Shown: positions 1 through 9,558, numbered from the stretch's first letter. The stretch is DNA of 64,000 nt from VAZQ01 sp045811525 (GCA_045811525.1 JBJMTV010000004.1:186001-250000); one strand, 5' to 3'. Notes: generated by a model not told the origin, from the letters alone. A program made the numbers and translations.

Positions 1-966
1 CTCGCGACGATAACGTTCGAACTCGCGGCGAGAGGGCTCATTCGCATGGGTTGCAAACGCTGCAAACAGCAGTTGGAGCACCTGCATCTTCAGTGCAGTC
101 ACACCGGAATAGTCGACCAGCGGCTGTTCGCGTGCCGCAGCGAGCCTCTGACGAAACGGATCGGAGCGGATGAGCTCCTGCGCCTCACGCGACCCGCTCA
201 GATCTGCCGCCGCTGCAACGTCGATGTTGAGCACGTTGAGCAGCAAACGGCTCGCAGGCGAATAGGGGCTCGCGTGCTCCGGGTCATCGGGGAATAGAGC
301 ATGCAGCGGATTGAGGCCCACGACGTCGGCCCCGCGCGCGGCGGCAATCTCGACCAAGCTGTCGAGGTCGGCAAAATCGCCGATTCCCCAGTTCGCTTGC
401 GAGCGGAGGAGGTAGAGCTGCGCAGCCAGTCCCCAGATGCGCTGCCCCGCCGCGAGATCGGGCGGAAGAAAGCATCGTCGAGGTGAGACCACGACCGCCA
501 TCGAGCCCTCGCCCGGCTCGATCGTGAGACGATGATAGCCAAGCGGAATATCGCTTCTGAGCGGCAGAAGGCGGCGCTGCAGTGGCCGCCCATCGAAGCT
601 GCGTTCGGCAGCAAGCTCGAGATCGCTAAAGGCAATGCGTGCCGATGTGATTTGCCCGTCTTCGCAGGTCAGGCGCCAGTCGATCAGGCGCGTGTCCGCC
701 GGCAATACGAGCGTCACGATCGGAGGCCCGTTCTCCACGCTGACCACTATGACCGGCGGTAACGGGCGTAACCATTCGCTCTGTTCCAGCCGCTCAAGAG
801 CTCGGCCCGCTTCCTCCTCGTCATCAGCCTCGACACCCATGGCGGCGAGCAATTGCCGCTTCGTGTCGCTGCTCGCCGCCACGATTTTTCCCCGCGCGTC
901 GCGGAATTCAGGCTCAATGCCCATCCGCCGCGCCAGCTCATCAAGCGCGATGTGTTCGGCGCTCAC
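1..966 (-). CDS. malQ: 4-alpha-glucanotransferase (amylomaltase), 5' part only
   Basis: This is the N-terminal ~322 residues of a GH77 disproportionating enzyme that transfers 4-alpha-glucan segments between maltodextrins in the cytoplasm; the rest lies beyond the left edge. The translated frame begins with an N-terminal helical segment (ALDELARRMGI), then the beta-rich N domain, then the barrel entry motif NWGIGDFADLDSL followed by GADVVGLNPLHALFP and the ASPYSPASR motif, all diagnostic for MalQ. The catalytic acids lie outside the window. The frame is closed by a stop at 997-999, so the start must be GTG at 966 or GTG at 996; 966 is preferred because an AGGTGA ribosome-binding site would directly abut 996. 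It probably ends a glycogen/trehalose operon, which is inference. Confidence 0.9.
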   Translation of the reverse strand, partial: MSAEHIALDELARRMGIEPEFRDARGKIVAASSDTKRQLLAAMGVEADDEEEAGRALERLEQSEWLRPLPPVIVVSVENGPPIVTLVLPADTRLIDWRLTCEDGQITSARIAFSDLELAAERSFDGRPLQRRLLPLRSDIPLGYHRLTIEPGEGSMAVVVSPRRCFLPPDLAAGQRIWGLAAQLYLLRSQANWGIGDFADLDSLVEIAAARGADVVGLNPLHALFPDDPEHASPYSPASRLLLNVLNIDVAAAADLSGSREAQELIRSDPFRQRLAAAREQPLVDYSGVTALKMQVLQLLFAAFATHANEPSRREFERYRRE

Positions 967-1074
967 TGGAGGCTTCGCTTGGGGGGGACCAACCACTCAC
1001 CTGCGCGGGCAAGCGCATTTGCAATTGATCGTACAGCGAGCGCGCTGCACGTGGAGGCCGCCCTCGTAAAAGTG

Positions 1075-1338
1075 TCAAAGCGGACAATCCCGCATCACGT
1101 GTTCCATGGCCCCCTCGTCGAGGGGAGATGCGCCCCGTTCGGCGAGCGCGCGCCTCGCGGCCATGACCTCGGGTCCGGATCCACCTCTTCGCACAAACTC
1201 TGAGGCCGGGATGCGGGATCTCTGGCCGCCAGAGGCCTCGTTGGGCTGGTGGATCACGAACACCGCTTCTGGGCTATCCTGCAAATACCAGGTGTCACCA
1301 TTCGCGCTTGCATACAGCTCTCGCAGGGTCTCGCTCAT
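1075..1338 (-). CDS. Small conserved-type hypothetical protein (87 aa)
   Basis: This encodes an 87-residue soluble protein with no signal peptide or membrane segment. It opens MSETLRELYASANGDTWYL and continues with VFVIHQPNEASGGQRSRIP, a pattern I recognise from small hypothetical proteins of Bradyrhizobium and relatives (a phosphate-loop-like SGG segment, no known function). It lies upstream of malQ on the same strand, about 110 bp away, so cotranscription is possible but not shown. Function is unknown. No competing reading frame of comparable character covers the interval. Confidence 0.72.
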   Translation of the reverse strand: MSETLRELYASANGDTWYLQDSPEAVFVIHQPNEASGGQRSRIPASEFVRRGGSGPEVMAARRALAERGASPLDEGAMEHVMRDCPL

Positions 1339-1473
1339 GACTGCGCTCTCGTCTGTCGGCGGTCTCGTCTTTTCCTGCCGTCAACACGCAGTCGCGGCGG
1401 CATGTTCCGTCTGCAGCAGGCCAGAACGATCCTGCTCGACAGGCGTTGGTGCAAGAAGGCAAGGAGATGAGCC

Positions 1474-1650
1474 ATGACCAAGATGCCGCCTGTTCCTCCG
1501 GCGAACCGCTCGCCCAAAGGGCCGGGCGCCGACCCGTCGGCACCTGAGCAGGATCCGACCCCAGGCGCGCCGGAAAACCTGGCCGAGCAGGGAGGGCAGG
1601 GGAACATAAAGCAGAACACGACGAACCAGGGGCATCAGCAGGATCGTTAA
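1474..1650 (+). CDS. Small proline/glutamine-rich protein (58 aa)
   Basis: A short open frame starts at ATG 1474, eight bases after an AAGGAGA ribosome-binding site, and stops at TAA 1650. The product begins MTKMPPVPPANRSPKGPG and ends in NIKQNTTNQGHQQDR. It is hydrophilic, low in hydrophobic residues and probably disordered. The N- and C-terminal signatures match a small hypothetical protein I know to recur in rhizobial genomes; its role is unknown. The strong ribosome-binding site and the polar composition argue for a real gene. It points toward the molybdoenzyme gene, which is transcribed convergently. Confidence 0.7.
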   Translation: MTKMPPVPPANRSPKGPGADPSAPEQDPTPGAPENLAEQGGQGNIKQNTTNQGHQQDR

Positions 1651-1735
1651 CCCCCGGCGTATCCGGATTCCCACAGCAGAAGCGCTAGCTTCCTGAGAAG
1701 CCCAAAGCTTTCCGTGCGGCAAGGTCGTTGGCCGC

Positions 1736-4636
1736 TCACATTGGAACGACAAGCACCTGCGGTGCAGCTTGGCTGATACGCGTCTTCAACCAGGTCAGTT
1801 GCCGCTGATTGCGGTCTTGCATGTGCTGGAGAGTCTCGAGCAGTTGCTCATCGCGCAGAGCACGGGCTCCTTGCTCGAGGACATTGAGCGACATCAGGCT
1901 TTCGTTGACGAGAAGCCAAAGATCGTGAAAGTCGCGCAACATATTGAAGCCATCCTGGCTGCGCTTCACCAGCAATGCCTTGTCGAGCCGCTTCGGCTCG
2001 CCTTCCTGACGTTCTCCGTACGTCTCACGAAACGGCCGTAACATGGTCTGCGCTTCGCCCGACCATTGCGCAAACAGTTTGCATAGCGCATCCACGTCGG
2101 GCTCGTCAGGGTGCGACTTGCGCACCTGCTCGAATCCCTTGACGAGACGTTTTTCGCTTTCATCGAGAAGGCCGATATAGTCAGCGAGATGCGCCCGTTC
2201 CGGCTTGAGCTTTTTCTCCAGGCCGGACGCGAGATCGCTCGCAAGCTCCCCCGCTTTTTCCGTCAGATGCGTCAAGGCTGACGCTTGGTGCTTGTCTGGA
2301 TGTAGCTCGACCGTTTCTGGCTGCGACAGCGAAGGCTTCGCGACCTTCTTGAGTTTGACCGCCGCGTACTTGAAATGAGGCTGTTTGCTGACCGGGTCCC
2401 ACTCGAACAGCGTCATCTCATTGGCAGCACGCGCCCTTTCAGGATTGTCCCAATACCCGAAATGGAATGGGACGAAGACATGCCCGGGCTCGATCTCACC
2501 GATGGTCGCCTGCGTCTCTATGCTGCCGCGTCTCGATGTGATGCGCACCCAATCGCCGGCCCGCACGCCAAGTTGTGCCGCGTCCTCCGCAGCAAGCTCA
2601 ACAAATTCCGTGGGCGCAGCGGCATTGAGTGCGGCAGCTCGGCCGGTCTTGGTGCGGGTATGGAATTGATGGACGAGCCGGCCCGTGGTGAGAAAGTACG
2701 GGTATTGCTTGTCAGGTTCCTCAGTGGGGGGCAGGTATTTTGCCGGCTTGAGGATGGCGCGCCCCGCAGGATTGTTGGCGCGATACTTTTCTCGAGAAAT
2801 GACGCCGCCGGTGATGAGATCGTGTCCAAAGGTTTCGCAGTAGCTTGCGTCCGTGGGAAACACCAAGGACTTGTAGGGCCAGTGCTCTCCCTCTGGATGC
2901 TCTTCATTACAGGGCCATGACACTCCCGAGCCTTGCGACAGCTTGTCGTAGCTCAGCCCGGTATAGTCGCACGGTCGGCCTCGAGTGCAGATCTTCCAAG
3001 CCTCGAACGCCTCCTCAGCTGTGCGCCATTTGATCAGCGGCTGGCCGTCCTTGTCGCGAAAGTCCATGCGTCGGGCGAAATCGAGGAAAATGTCCAAGTC
3101 CGATTTTGCTCCGCCGGGCGGCTCGATCGCCTTGTGGGAGATATGAACGGTTCGGTCCACGTTGGTGAAGCACCCCGTCTTCTCGCCCCAGATCGCGGCG
3201 GGTAGCACGACATCGGCAAATTCGGCTGTCTCCGTCATGAACGCATCTTGCACGACCACGAACAGATTCCTGTTGCCGAGAATTTTGCGGATGCGCGGCA
3301 AGTTGGGCATGGACACGGCGGGGTTGGTCGCCTGGATCCACAGCATGCGAATGGAGCCGGTCTCGCAATAGCGGAAGATTTGCATCGCATGCGTGGGCGG
3401 TGCCCAGTGCGGAATAATAGAAGAATCCACGTTCCAGATTCGCGCGAGCTCCTCGACGTGCTCCTCATTGTCCCAGTTGCGAAATCCGGGCAGGTCCCCG
3501 TCGGCGCCCGTCTCGCGCGTGTTCTGGGCAGTCGGTTGCCCGTTCATCTGCAACAGCCCGCAGCCCGGCCGCCCAATCATCCCGCGAACGAGATTGATGT
3601 TGTTGACCTGAACCGCCGCCGCTGTCGCCTGGTTCGATTGATAGACGCCTTGCAGGCATGTACAGACCAGACTCTTCGCCTCACCAATGAGGCGGGCCGC
3701 CGCTTTAATTTGTTCGGCCGGGACCCCACAAATGGCGGCGGCATGCTCAGGAGGATAGTCCGCGACGACCTTCTCGAGCGCATCGAAGCCGATGCTGTGA
3801 GCCGCAATGAAAGGTCTGTCGATCCAGCGGTTGCGGATCAGCTCGTGCAAGATGCTGTTCAGTAGCGCAACATTGGTCCCGAGACGCGGAGCGAGGTGAA
3901 GGTCCGCCTCTTTCGCGGTCTGCGTCTTCCTTGGATCGATGACAATCAGCTTGGGAGGGTTGGGGCCGCGCCGCCGATCAAGCACGCGCATCCACAGTAC
4001 CGTATCGGTGCTGGCGATGTTATGACCGACATGCACGATGCAGTCGGTCTCATCGATGTCGAAATAGCTTCCTGGCTGCCCGTCGGCGCCGAACGTTTCT
4101 TTCAGCGCTGCAGCCGAGGTGGCTGTGCACAGGCGGGTATTCCCATCCATGTGCGGCGTGCCCAGACCGGCTTTGCCGATCACGCCTAACGTGTAGTACT
4201 CCTCGAGGAACAGCTGGCCTGTCGTGTAGAAGCCGATCGCGCTCGCGGTATAGCGCTCACGCACCTCCTTGGTGCGCCGGACGATGAGGTCCATCGCCTC
4301 CTCCCAGGTGGCCGGCTGCAAGCTCCCCTGCTTGCGAACCAGAGGATGCGTGAGGCGGTCAGGGGAGTGGTTCGCCTCCCAGCCGTTGAGCCCTTTCGGT
4401 CCGAGCCGACCTTTGTTCACGACGTCGACTGCGCGCCCGCGGACCCCGACAATGCGGCCGTCAGCGACGCCGATATCCAGGCCGCAACCGTTCGAGCAAA
4501 GCACGCACGCGGATTGGACCCAGCGCTCCGGATCCTCAGTGACGTTGTAGTCCACCCGCTCCGGCCATTGCCCTTGACCTCGGAAGGGAGCTCGTTCTCC
4601 CCAAATGGCTTCGATGCTGTTGCGGGATTGAGGCAT
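1736..4636 (-). CDS. Molybdopterin oxidoreductase (assimilatory nitrate reductase/formate dehydrogenase-like) with C-terminal helical domain
   Basis: This 966-residue cytoplasmic enzyme belongs to the Mo-bisMGD family. Order of parts: an N-terminal Fe-S segment with CVLCSNGCG near residue 45; the bisMGD domains; NTRLCTATSAAA near residue 170, whose cysteine sits where NasA/FDH enzymes coordinate molybdenum; the molydop-binding C domain (LTTGRLVHQFHTRTKTGR); and about 190 extra residues from ~776 that are lysine/glutamate/leucine-rich and predicted helical. The fourth Fe-S cysteine expected in the RLCPKG motif is glycine here (GRLGPKG). No signal peptide, so it is not a Tat substrate. Start chosen at ATG 4636, preceded by CGGAG; the frame is open to ATG 4684. 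No electron-transfer partner gene is adjacent. The substrate is not determined by the sequence. Confidence 0.88.
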   Translation of the reverse strand: MPQSRNSIEAIWGERAPFRGQGQWPERVDYNVTEDPERWVQSACVLCSNGCGLDIGVADGRIVGVRGRAVDVVNKGRLGPKGLNGWEANHSPDRLTHPLVRKQGSLQPATWEEAMDLIVRRTKEVRERYTASAIGFYTTGQLFLEEYYTLGVIGKAGLGTPHMDGNTRLCTATSAAALKETFGADGQPGSYFDIDETDCIVHVGHNIASTDTVLWMRVLDRRRGPNPPKLIVIDPRKTQTAKEADLHLAPRLGTNVALLNSILHELIRNRWIDRPFIAAHSIGFDALEKVVADYPPEHAAAICGVPAEQIKAAARLIGEAKSLVCTCLQGVYQSNQATAAAVQVNNINLVRGMIGRPGCGLLQMNGQPTAQNTRETGADGDLPGFRNWDNEEHVEELARIWNVDSSIIPHWAPPTHAMQIFRYCETGSIRMLWIQATNPAVSMPNLPRIRKILGNRNLFVVVQDAFMTETAEFADVVLPAAIWGEKTGCFTNVDRTVHISHKAIEPPGGAKSDLDIFLDFARRMDFRDKDGQPLIKWRTAEEAFEAWKICTRGRPCDYTGLSYDKLSQGSGVSWPCNEEHPEGEHWPYKSLVFPTDASYCETFGHDLITGGVISREKYRANNPAGRAILKPAKYLPPTEEPDKQYPYFLTTGRLVHQFHTRTKTGRAAALNAAAPTEFVELAAEDAAQLGVRAGDWVRITSRRGSIETQATIGEIEPGHVFVPFHFGYWDNPERARAANEMTLFEWDPVSKQPHFKYAAVKLKKVAKPSLSQPETVELHPDKHQASALTHLTEKAGELASDLASGLEKKLKPERAHLADYIGLLDESEKRLVKGFEQVRKSHPDEPDVDALCKLFAQWSGEAQTMLRPFRETYGERQEGEPKRLDKALLVKRSQDGFNMLRDFHDLWLLVNESLMSLNVLEQGARALRDEQLLETLQHMQDRNQRQLTWLKTRISQAAPQVLVVPM

Positions 4637-4809
4637 AGGAGCTCCGCGGGTGTCGGCTCGCCGAGCTAACGCCAAGGCTCGCAAATCGTTGCTGCTGGGC
4701 CGAGGTTGCCGCCGCTGGGCTAGGGGGCCCTTGGAAGCTCTTTCCCGCGCAGTGCTGAAGCCCTATCCTTGCTCAATTCCCTCCAGCGCTTCGATGAGCG
4801 GAGTCAATC

Positions 4810-6402
4810 ATGCCTCGATCGTTGCTTGCAGCCTGCGTCAGCATCGCCGGTCTCGTGCTCCCACCCTCGTCACCGCTCCTCGCACAAGGTGAGCTCGACC
4901 AGCAACTCGGCACTGTTCACCTCCAGACCTCCTGCAATGAGACGGCCCAGCGTCGGTTCGATCGCGGCATGCGCTATCAGCACTCCTATTGGTACCTCAA
5001 TGCGAAGGAGGTGTTCGACGAGGTTTTGCAGGCGGATCCGACATGCGCCATGGCCTACTGGGCCATCGCGCTCACCTATCTCGATAATCCCCACAATCCG
5101 ATCCCCCGCGACAACCTTGCCCCTGGTCTCGCCGCTATTCAACAAGCCAAGGCGATGAACGCGAAGACCGAGCGCGAGCGCGACTATATCGACGCTCTGA
5201 TGTTGATGTATGCCGACTATGACAAGCTCAGCCACGGACAACGAATCCGCATGTTCCGCGATGCGCAGGAGAGGATTGCGATAAAACATCCGGAGGATGA
5301 CGAGGCTCAGATCGCCTACGCGATCACACTCAACACCTCGGCCGACCTCAACGACAAAAGCTATGCGCAGCAGATGAAGGGGGCTGCCATATTGGAGCCG
5401 ATCTCGCGCCGGCTACCGCGTCATCCCGGGGTGACGCATTACCTGATCCACCTCTATGACTATCCGCAGATGGCGGCAAAGGGTCTCGAAGCAGCCGACC
5501 GGTATGCCTCAATTGCGCCCGCTGCGCCGCATGCTCAGCATATGCCGTCACACATCTACACGCGTGTCGGCCACTGGCAGCAGTCAATCAACTCCAATGT
5601 CGCGTCTGTGAAAGCGGCGAAGGCGGAGAAGTCTGTCGGCAACTACCTGCACGCGCAAGACTACATGGTCTATGCCCACCTGCAGTTAGGCCAGGACAAG
5701 CAGGCACGCGTAGTGGTGGACGAAATGTTGCGCGAGAGCGACTTCAAGGCGAGCGTAGTTGGCGCCGAGTACGCATTGGCGGCATCGCCCGCGCGATACG
5801 CGGTGGAGCGCGGTGACTGGAGGGGCGCAGCGCAACTCATCGTTCGCGAGAGTCCGTTCCCCTATGTCGTCGCGATCTCGCATTTTGCGCGAGCGCTGGG
5901 AGCCGCGAGGTCCGGTCAGCCGGAAGCGGCCAAATCCGATCTGGCCAAGCTTGCCGATCTCACCAGCAAGCTGCGCGAAAGCAAGGACAGCTATTGGGCG
6001 CAGATCGTGGACATTCAACGCCAAGTCGCAGCGGCTTGGGTGCTTTACGCCGAGGGCAAGCACGACGAAGCTCTGAGCGCCATGCGCGCCGCCGCCGACG
6101 CGGAAGACAAAACCGAAAAGCACGTGGTCACGCCGGGGCCGCTGGCGCCGGCACGTGAGCTCTACGGCTTCATGCTGCTCGAGCGCGGTCTCAATGAGGA
6201 GGCGCTGGCGGCCTTCGAAGCCAGCAAAGCAAAGGAGCCGAACCGCTTTCTAGGGATTGCCGGCGCAGCCGTCGCTGCAGAGAAGCTCGGCCAGCAGGCC
6301 AAGGCGAAGGAGAGCTATGATCAGTTGATCAAGCTCACGACGACGGCTGACAGCGAGCGGCCCGAGGTTGTCGCAGCGAAGAGGTTCATGGAAACCCATT
6401 AG
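4810..6402 (+). CDS. Exported tetratricopeptide-repeat protein
   Basis: The 530-residue product starts with a signal peptide (MPRSLLAACVSIAGLVL, cleavage after about residue 25 near LLAQ). It is followed by helical TPR-type repeats, e.g. AKEVFDEVLQADPTCAMAYW near residue 65 and EEALAAFEASKAKEPNRFLG near 470, with a histidine-rich stretch HAQHMPSHIYTRVGHW near 240. The APHAQHMPSHIYTRVG segment is typical of large secreted TPR proteins found in proteobacteria; their function is not known to me. GGAG lies eight bases before the ATG. It is 39 bp upstream of the HbpS-like gene on the same strand, so the two may form an operon. Predicted location is the periplasm. Confidence 0.85.
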   Translation: MPRSLLAACVSIAGLVLPPSSPLLAQGELDQQLGTVHLQTSCNETAQRRFDRGMRYQHSYWYLNAKEVFDEVLQADPTCAMAYWAIALTYLDNPHNPIPRDNLAPGLAAIQQAKAMNAKTERERDYIDALMLMYADYDKLSHGQRIRMFRDAQERIAIKHPEDDEAQIAYAITLNTSADLNDKSYAQQMKGAAILEPISRRLPRHPGVTHYLIHLYDYPQMAAKGLEAADRYASIAPAAPHAQHMPSHIYTRVGHWQQSINSNVASVKAAKAEKSVGNYLHAQDYMVYAHLQLGQDKQARVVVDEMLRESDFKASVVGAEYALAASPARYAVERGDWRGAAQLIVRESPFPYVVAISHFARALGAARSGQPEAAKSDLAKLADLTSKLRESKDSYWAQIVDIQRQVAAAWVLYAEGKHDEALSAMRAAADAEDKTEKHVVTPGPLAPARELYGFMLLERGLNEEALAAFEASKAKEPNRFLGIAGAAVAAEKLGQQAKAKESYDQLIKLTTTADSERPEVVAAKRFMETH

Positions 6403-6441
6403 AACAAGCCGCTGTTCGCGTGCGGCAGCCGGGAGGAAAAG

Positions 6442-6972
6442 ATGATTCCATCAAAATTCGCGGTTGTGGTCTGCTGGGCGGCCTGTCTCAGCTCTGGTGC
6501 GGTGATGGCGCAAGCCACGAGCCCTGCGCCGGCACCAGTCAATCCCGCAGCGCAGATGTCACCTTTGGAATACGGCGCCATCATCTCCAATGAGAATGCC
6601 AAGAAAGTGGCCAACGCCGCTCTCGCCGAAGCCAGGAATATGGGCGTCGCGATGGTGGTCGCAATCACTGATACTTCCGGCAATGTGCTCTACCAGGAGC
6701 GTCAGGACGGGGCGATTCTCGGCGGCTCGCTGGTGGCGCCGCAGAAGGCGCGCTCGGCCGTGCTTTACAAACGTCCCACCAAGGCCTTCGAGGAGGCGAT
6801 CACGCCGGGCGGTGTGGGTGTCCGGTTCTTACGGCTTGAGGGTGCCGTTCCCATCGAGGGCGGTCTCCCCTTGGTGCTCGACAACAAGATCATTGGTGGC
6901 ATCGGCATGTCAGGAGGTACCGGCGTTCAAGATGGTCAAGCGGCCAAGGCCGGTGCGGATGCGCTGAAGTAG
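6442..6972 (+). CDS. Exported HbpS/GlcG-family protein (DUF336)
   Basis: The 176-residue protein has a signal peptide (hydrophobic FAVVVCWAACLSS, Ala-rich cleavage region at about 25) and one HbpS/GlcG domain: NAKKVANAALAEARNMGV, then VVAITDTSGNVLY, SLVAPQKARSAV and the glycine-rich end IIGGIGMSGGTGVQDG. Family members bind heme or small cofactors or accompany glycolate and aromatic catabolism genes. GGGAGG precedes the ATG by six bases. It follows the TPR gene with a 39-bp gap. Biochemical role here is not determinable; the domain assignment is firm. Confidence 0.88.
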   Translation: MIPSKFAVVVCWAACLSSGAVMAQATSPAPAPVNPAAQMSPLEYGAIISNENAKKVANAALAEARNMGVAMVVAITDTSGNVLYQERQDGAILGGSLVAPQKARSAVLYKRPTKAFEEAITPGGVGVRFLRLEGAVPIEGGLPLVLDNKIIGGIGMSGGTGVQDGQAAKAGADALK

Positions 6973-7137
6973 GGTCTCATAAGCGCCACCGACAACGGTT
7001 GATCATTCTCGCAGAAGCGCCGCAGCGGTTCCCGGGGAGCCGTTCACCCGCATCTGCGGGTGCACTCCGCCCGGCCGCGCAATGGCGAGCCCACATCTGC
7101 TTTTCGCCACTCCGCGACATCGCCGGGCTCGAGCGCG

Positions 7138-8406
7138 TCATTTCTTGCGGGCATCTGTATAGGGATAAATGAAGCTGCCGGTTTTGCTGTCGTCGGGCCA
7201 GATGACGGGCTGCACTTTCCCCTCGCGGAATTGATCGAGGTTATTCGGCTGCACGTTTTGAAATTGAGTCCAGACCTGCCGCGATTGCGACCATTCACCG
7301 TCCTTGCCGAACGAAAAGCTGCCGGCGACCGTGTCGAACTTGGCCTGATGCATGTATGCGGCGAGCTTGTCGTGATCGAGGCTCTTGGTCTCCGTAACTG
7401 CCTGGACCAGCACCTGACCGGCTGAATAGGCGAAAGGACCCCAGGCAAAGCCGAGCGGGTCGATACCGGCGCTGGCAGCCTTCGTGCCGTAGCGCTTGAG
7501 AAAGTCGGCTGCTGCTGGAATGGCCTGCACCTGAGCTGCGGACAAGTTCTCGCCGACGAGGAGACCGTTGGCGAGCGGGCCGAGCTGCACCTTTATCGGC
7601 GTGACCAGGAGGCCGATCATGGCGCCGCCAAACATCTTTGGGGCGAGCGCGATCTCGTCGGCGGCGCGGATGATTCCGACATTGTCGGGCGGATAGGCAC
7701 CCACCCACACGATGTCGGCGTTCGCCGCTTTCACGCCGCGCATGACCGACAGGAAATCGGTCGTCGACGGCGGGTAGGTCTGGTCGTAGATCACCTTGAG
7801 CGGATGCTTCTTCAGCTCCTCGCGGGCACCGTCAGCCGCGCTGCGCGCGAATTCAGCGTCCGCGGCGAGCAGAGCAATGGTCTGCGGCCGCGGGTTCTGC
7901 GCCATGGCAATCTCCAAGAACCCGCGCGAGAAGGCGCGCACCCCCTCGGGGCCGACGGAAACCATGGAGAAATACTTGTCGTAGTTGAACTTGTCGTTGA
8001 TGCCGATCGCCGTGAAGCTGAGAGTGAGCTTGTTGTGAGCGATGATGGCTGGCATCGCCGGCGCGACGAAGTTCGTGCCGTAAGGCCCGAGCAGCAGGTC
8101 GACCTTGTCCACGCCGAGGAGCTTCGTGTAAATCCCGGGCACATTCGTGGGATTGCTCTGATCATCGTAGATGATGATCTCCACCGGCCGGCCCAGCAGA
8201 CCTCCTTTGGCGTTCACATCGTCGCGCCAGATCTCGAGTGCAGTGCTGATGACCTTGCTCGGCGCCGCCCCCGCACCCGTGAGGGCGAGGCTCAGGCCGA
8301 CCTTGATCGGATTGCTGGCTTGCGCCGATGCGCCGGCCACCGTCAGCCCGCCTATCGCAAATACCGCCGCGCCTATGCGCAGTTTGGCCAACCAGGTCGT
8401 CAACAT
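7138..8406 (-). CDS. Branched-chain-amino-acid-type ABC substrate-binding protein (LivK family)
   Basis: The 422-residue protein has a signal peptide ending near GASAQA (residue ~30) and then a Peripla_BP_6 fold: IKVGLSLALTGAGAA, the NAKGGLLGRPVEIIIYDDQS motif, and the LLLGPYGTNFVAPAMPAI segment typical of LivK-type receptors. These bind amino acids, amides or aromatic acids in the periplasm and deliver them to LivHMGF. No LivHMGF genes are present in the window, so this is an orphan receptor. It is divergent from the fumarylacetoacetate-hydrolase-family gene (165 bp between), hinting at shared regulation with a catabolic enzyme. Ligand unknown. Confidence 0.9.
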   Translation of the reverse strand: MLTTWLAKLRIGAAVFAIGGLTVAGASAQASNPIKVGLSLALTGAGAAPSKVISTALEIWRDDVNAKGGLLGRPVEIIIYDDQSNPTNVPGIYTKLLGVDKVDLLLGPYGTNFVAPAMPAIIAHNKLTLSFTAIGINDKFNYDKYFSMVSVGPEGVRAFSRGFLEIAMAQNPRPQTIALLAADAEFARSAADGAREELKKHPLKVIYDQTYPPSTTDFLSVMRGVKAANADIVWVGAYPPDNVGIIRAADEIALAPKMFGGAMIGLLVTPIKVQLGPLANGLLVGENLSAAQVQAIPAAADFLKRYGTKAASAGIDPLGFAWGPFAYSAGQVLVQAVTETKSLDHDKLAAYMHQAKFDTVAGSFSFGKDGEWSQSRQVWTQFQNVQPNNLDQFREGKVQPVIWPDDSKTGSFIYPYTDARKK

Positions 8407-8571
8407 GGCGCATCTCTCCCAGCATTTTGGTAAAGGCTAGCAGGAGGTTGCGAGGAGGCCAACACGCGTTTTATTCGGAAGACCTCGTGAGGAGCTCTCG
8501 CTCCGCTGGTGCCCCCTCCTGCTGCAGCTGCTAGTCTACCTGCTTCACAGCAATAGAAGAGGCCGTGATCC

Positions 8572-9558
8572 ATGAACGGTACGCCTTTCAAGCTCGCAAC
8601 GTTTTCGCGACCGGACGAGAAGCCTTTCTCCGCCCTGATAGTGGGTGACCAGGTCATCAAGCTCTCGCAACTGCATGCGACCTACCGTAGTGCACGGCGC
8701 GGCAGCTCACTCGACGCAAGCGACAGCATCTTCGGGTTGCTGGAGAATTGGGACGCCAATTTAGCCGTGCTGCAGGAGCTGGTGCTGTTCGTAGAGAAGG
8801 AAGGAACGCCGGCAGGTGCTGCAGTCAACGCTGCGCAGCTGCGCACCTTGGCGCCGGTGCTCCGGCCGGGCAAGATGTTCTATGCGGCACAGAATTTCCA
8901 GGAGCACGTCGACGAGATGAACCGGGCCGGCATGAGCCCTGCCACCGGGCCGAGGTTCACCGGCGAGAAGTCGACCACGGTACCTTATCTCTTTCTGAAA
9001 GCGCCGAGCACTCTTTGCGGTGCATTCGACGATATCGAAATCCCGCACGGCATGAAGAAGATCGACTGGGAGGCCGAGATCGCCCTTGCGATCGGCAGGC
9101 GCGGCAAACGCATCAAGGCAGAGCGCGCGCTCGATCACGTGGCCGGATTCATGACGACGAATGATGTTTCGTGTCGCGACCTGCAGATCCGTACCGACCG
9201 CCCGGGGCTGCGCTCCGATTGGCTCGGTGGCAAGAGCCACGATAACTTTGCGCCCACCGGGCCCTATTTCGTGCCGCGCGCCTTTGTCGGAGATCACATG
9301 AACCTATTCATCCGGCTCACCGTCAACGGGGTGGTGAAGCAGAACGGGAATACCTCGCAGTTCATCTTCACGCCGGAAGAGCAGATCGAGTACGCGTCGA
9401 GCATGCTCTCGTTGGAGACGGGTGACCTGTTCAGCTGTGGCACCTGCGGTGGGGTCGGCCAGGGCACCAACACATTCCTTGCGGCTGGTGATGTCATGGA
9501 GACGGAGGTGGAAAAACTCGGCAAAATGCGCAACCGCTTCGTCGCGGAAGCACCTTGA
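8572..9558 (+). CDS. Fumarylacetoacetate hydrolase family protein
   Basis: This 328-residue cytoplasmic protein has the FAH C-terminal fold from about residue 100: GKMFYAAQNFQEHVDEM, the metal-site region KIDWEAEIALAIGRRGK, and AGFMTTNDVSCRDLQIR. Family members cleave or hydrate C-C bonds of acylpyruvates and diketo acids late in aromatic catabolism, using Mg2+ or Ca2+. The usual TGTPxGVG loop near the end is replaced by SCGTCGGVGQG, an uncommon variant. The N-terminal ~95 residues form the small leader domain seen in longer members. GAGG precedes the ATG. It is divergent from the LivK-type receptor, consistent with an uptake-plus-degradation pair; the substrate is not assignable. Confidence 0.88.
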   Translation: MNGTPFKLATFSRPDEKPFSALIVGDQVIKLSQLHATYRSARRGSSLDASDSIFGLLENWDANLAVLQELVLFVEKEGTPAGAAVNAAQLRTLAPVLRPGKMFYAAQNFQEHVDEMNRAGMSPATGPRFTGEKSTTVPYLFLKAPSTLCGAFDDIEIPHGMKKIDWEAEIALAIGRRGKRIKAERALDHVAGFMTTNDVSCRDLQIRTDRPGLRSDWLGGKSHDNFAPTGPYFVPRAFVGDHMNLFIRLTVNGVVKQNGNTSQFIFTPEEQIEYASSMLSLETGDLFSCGTCGGVGQGTNTFLAAGDVMETEVEKLGKMRNRFVAEAP

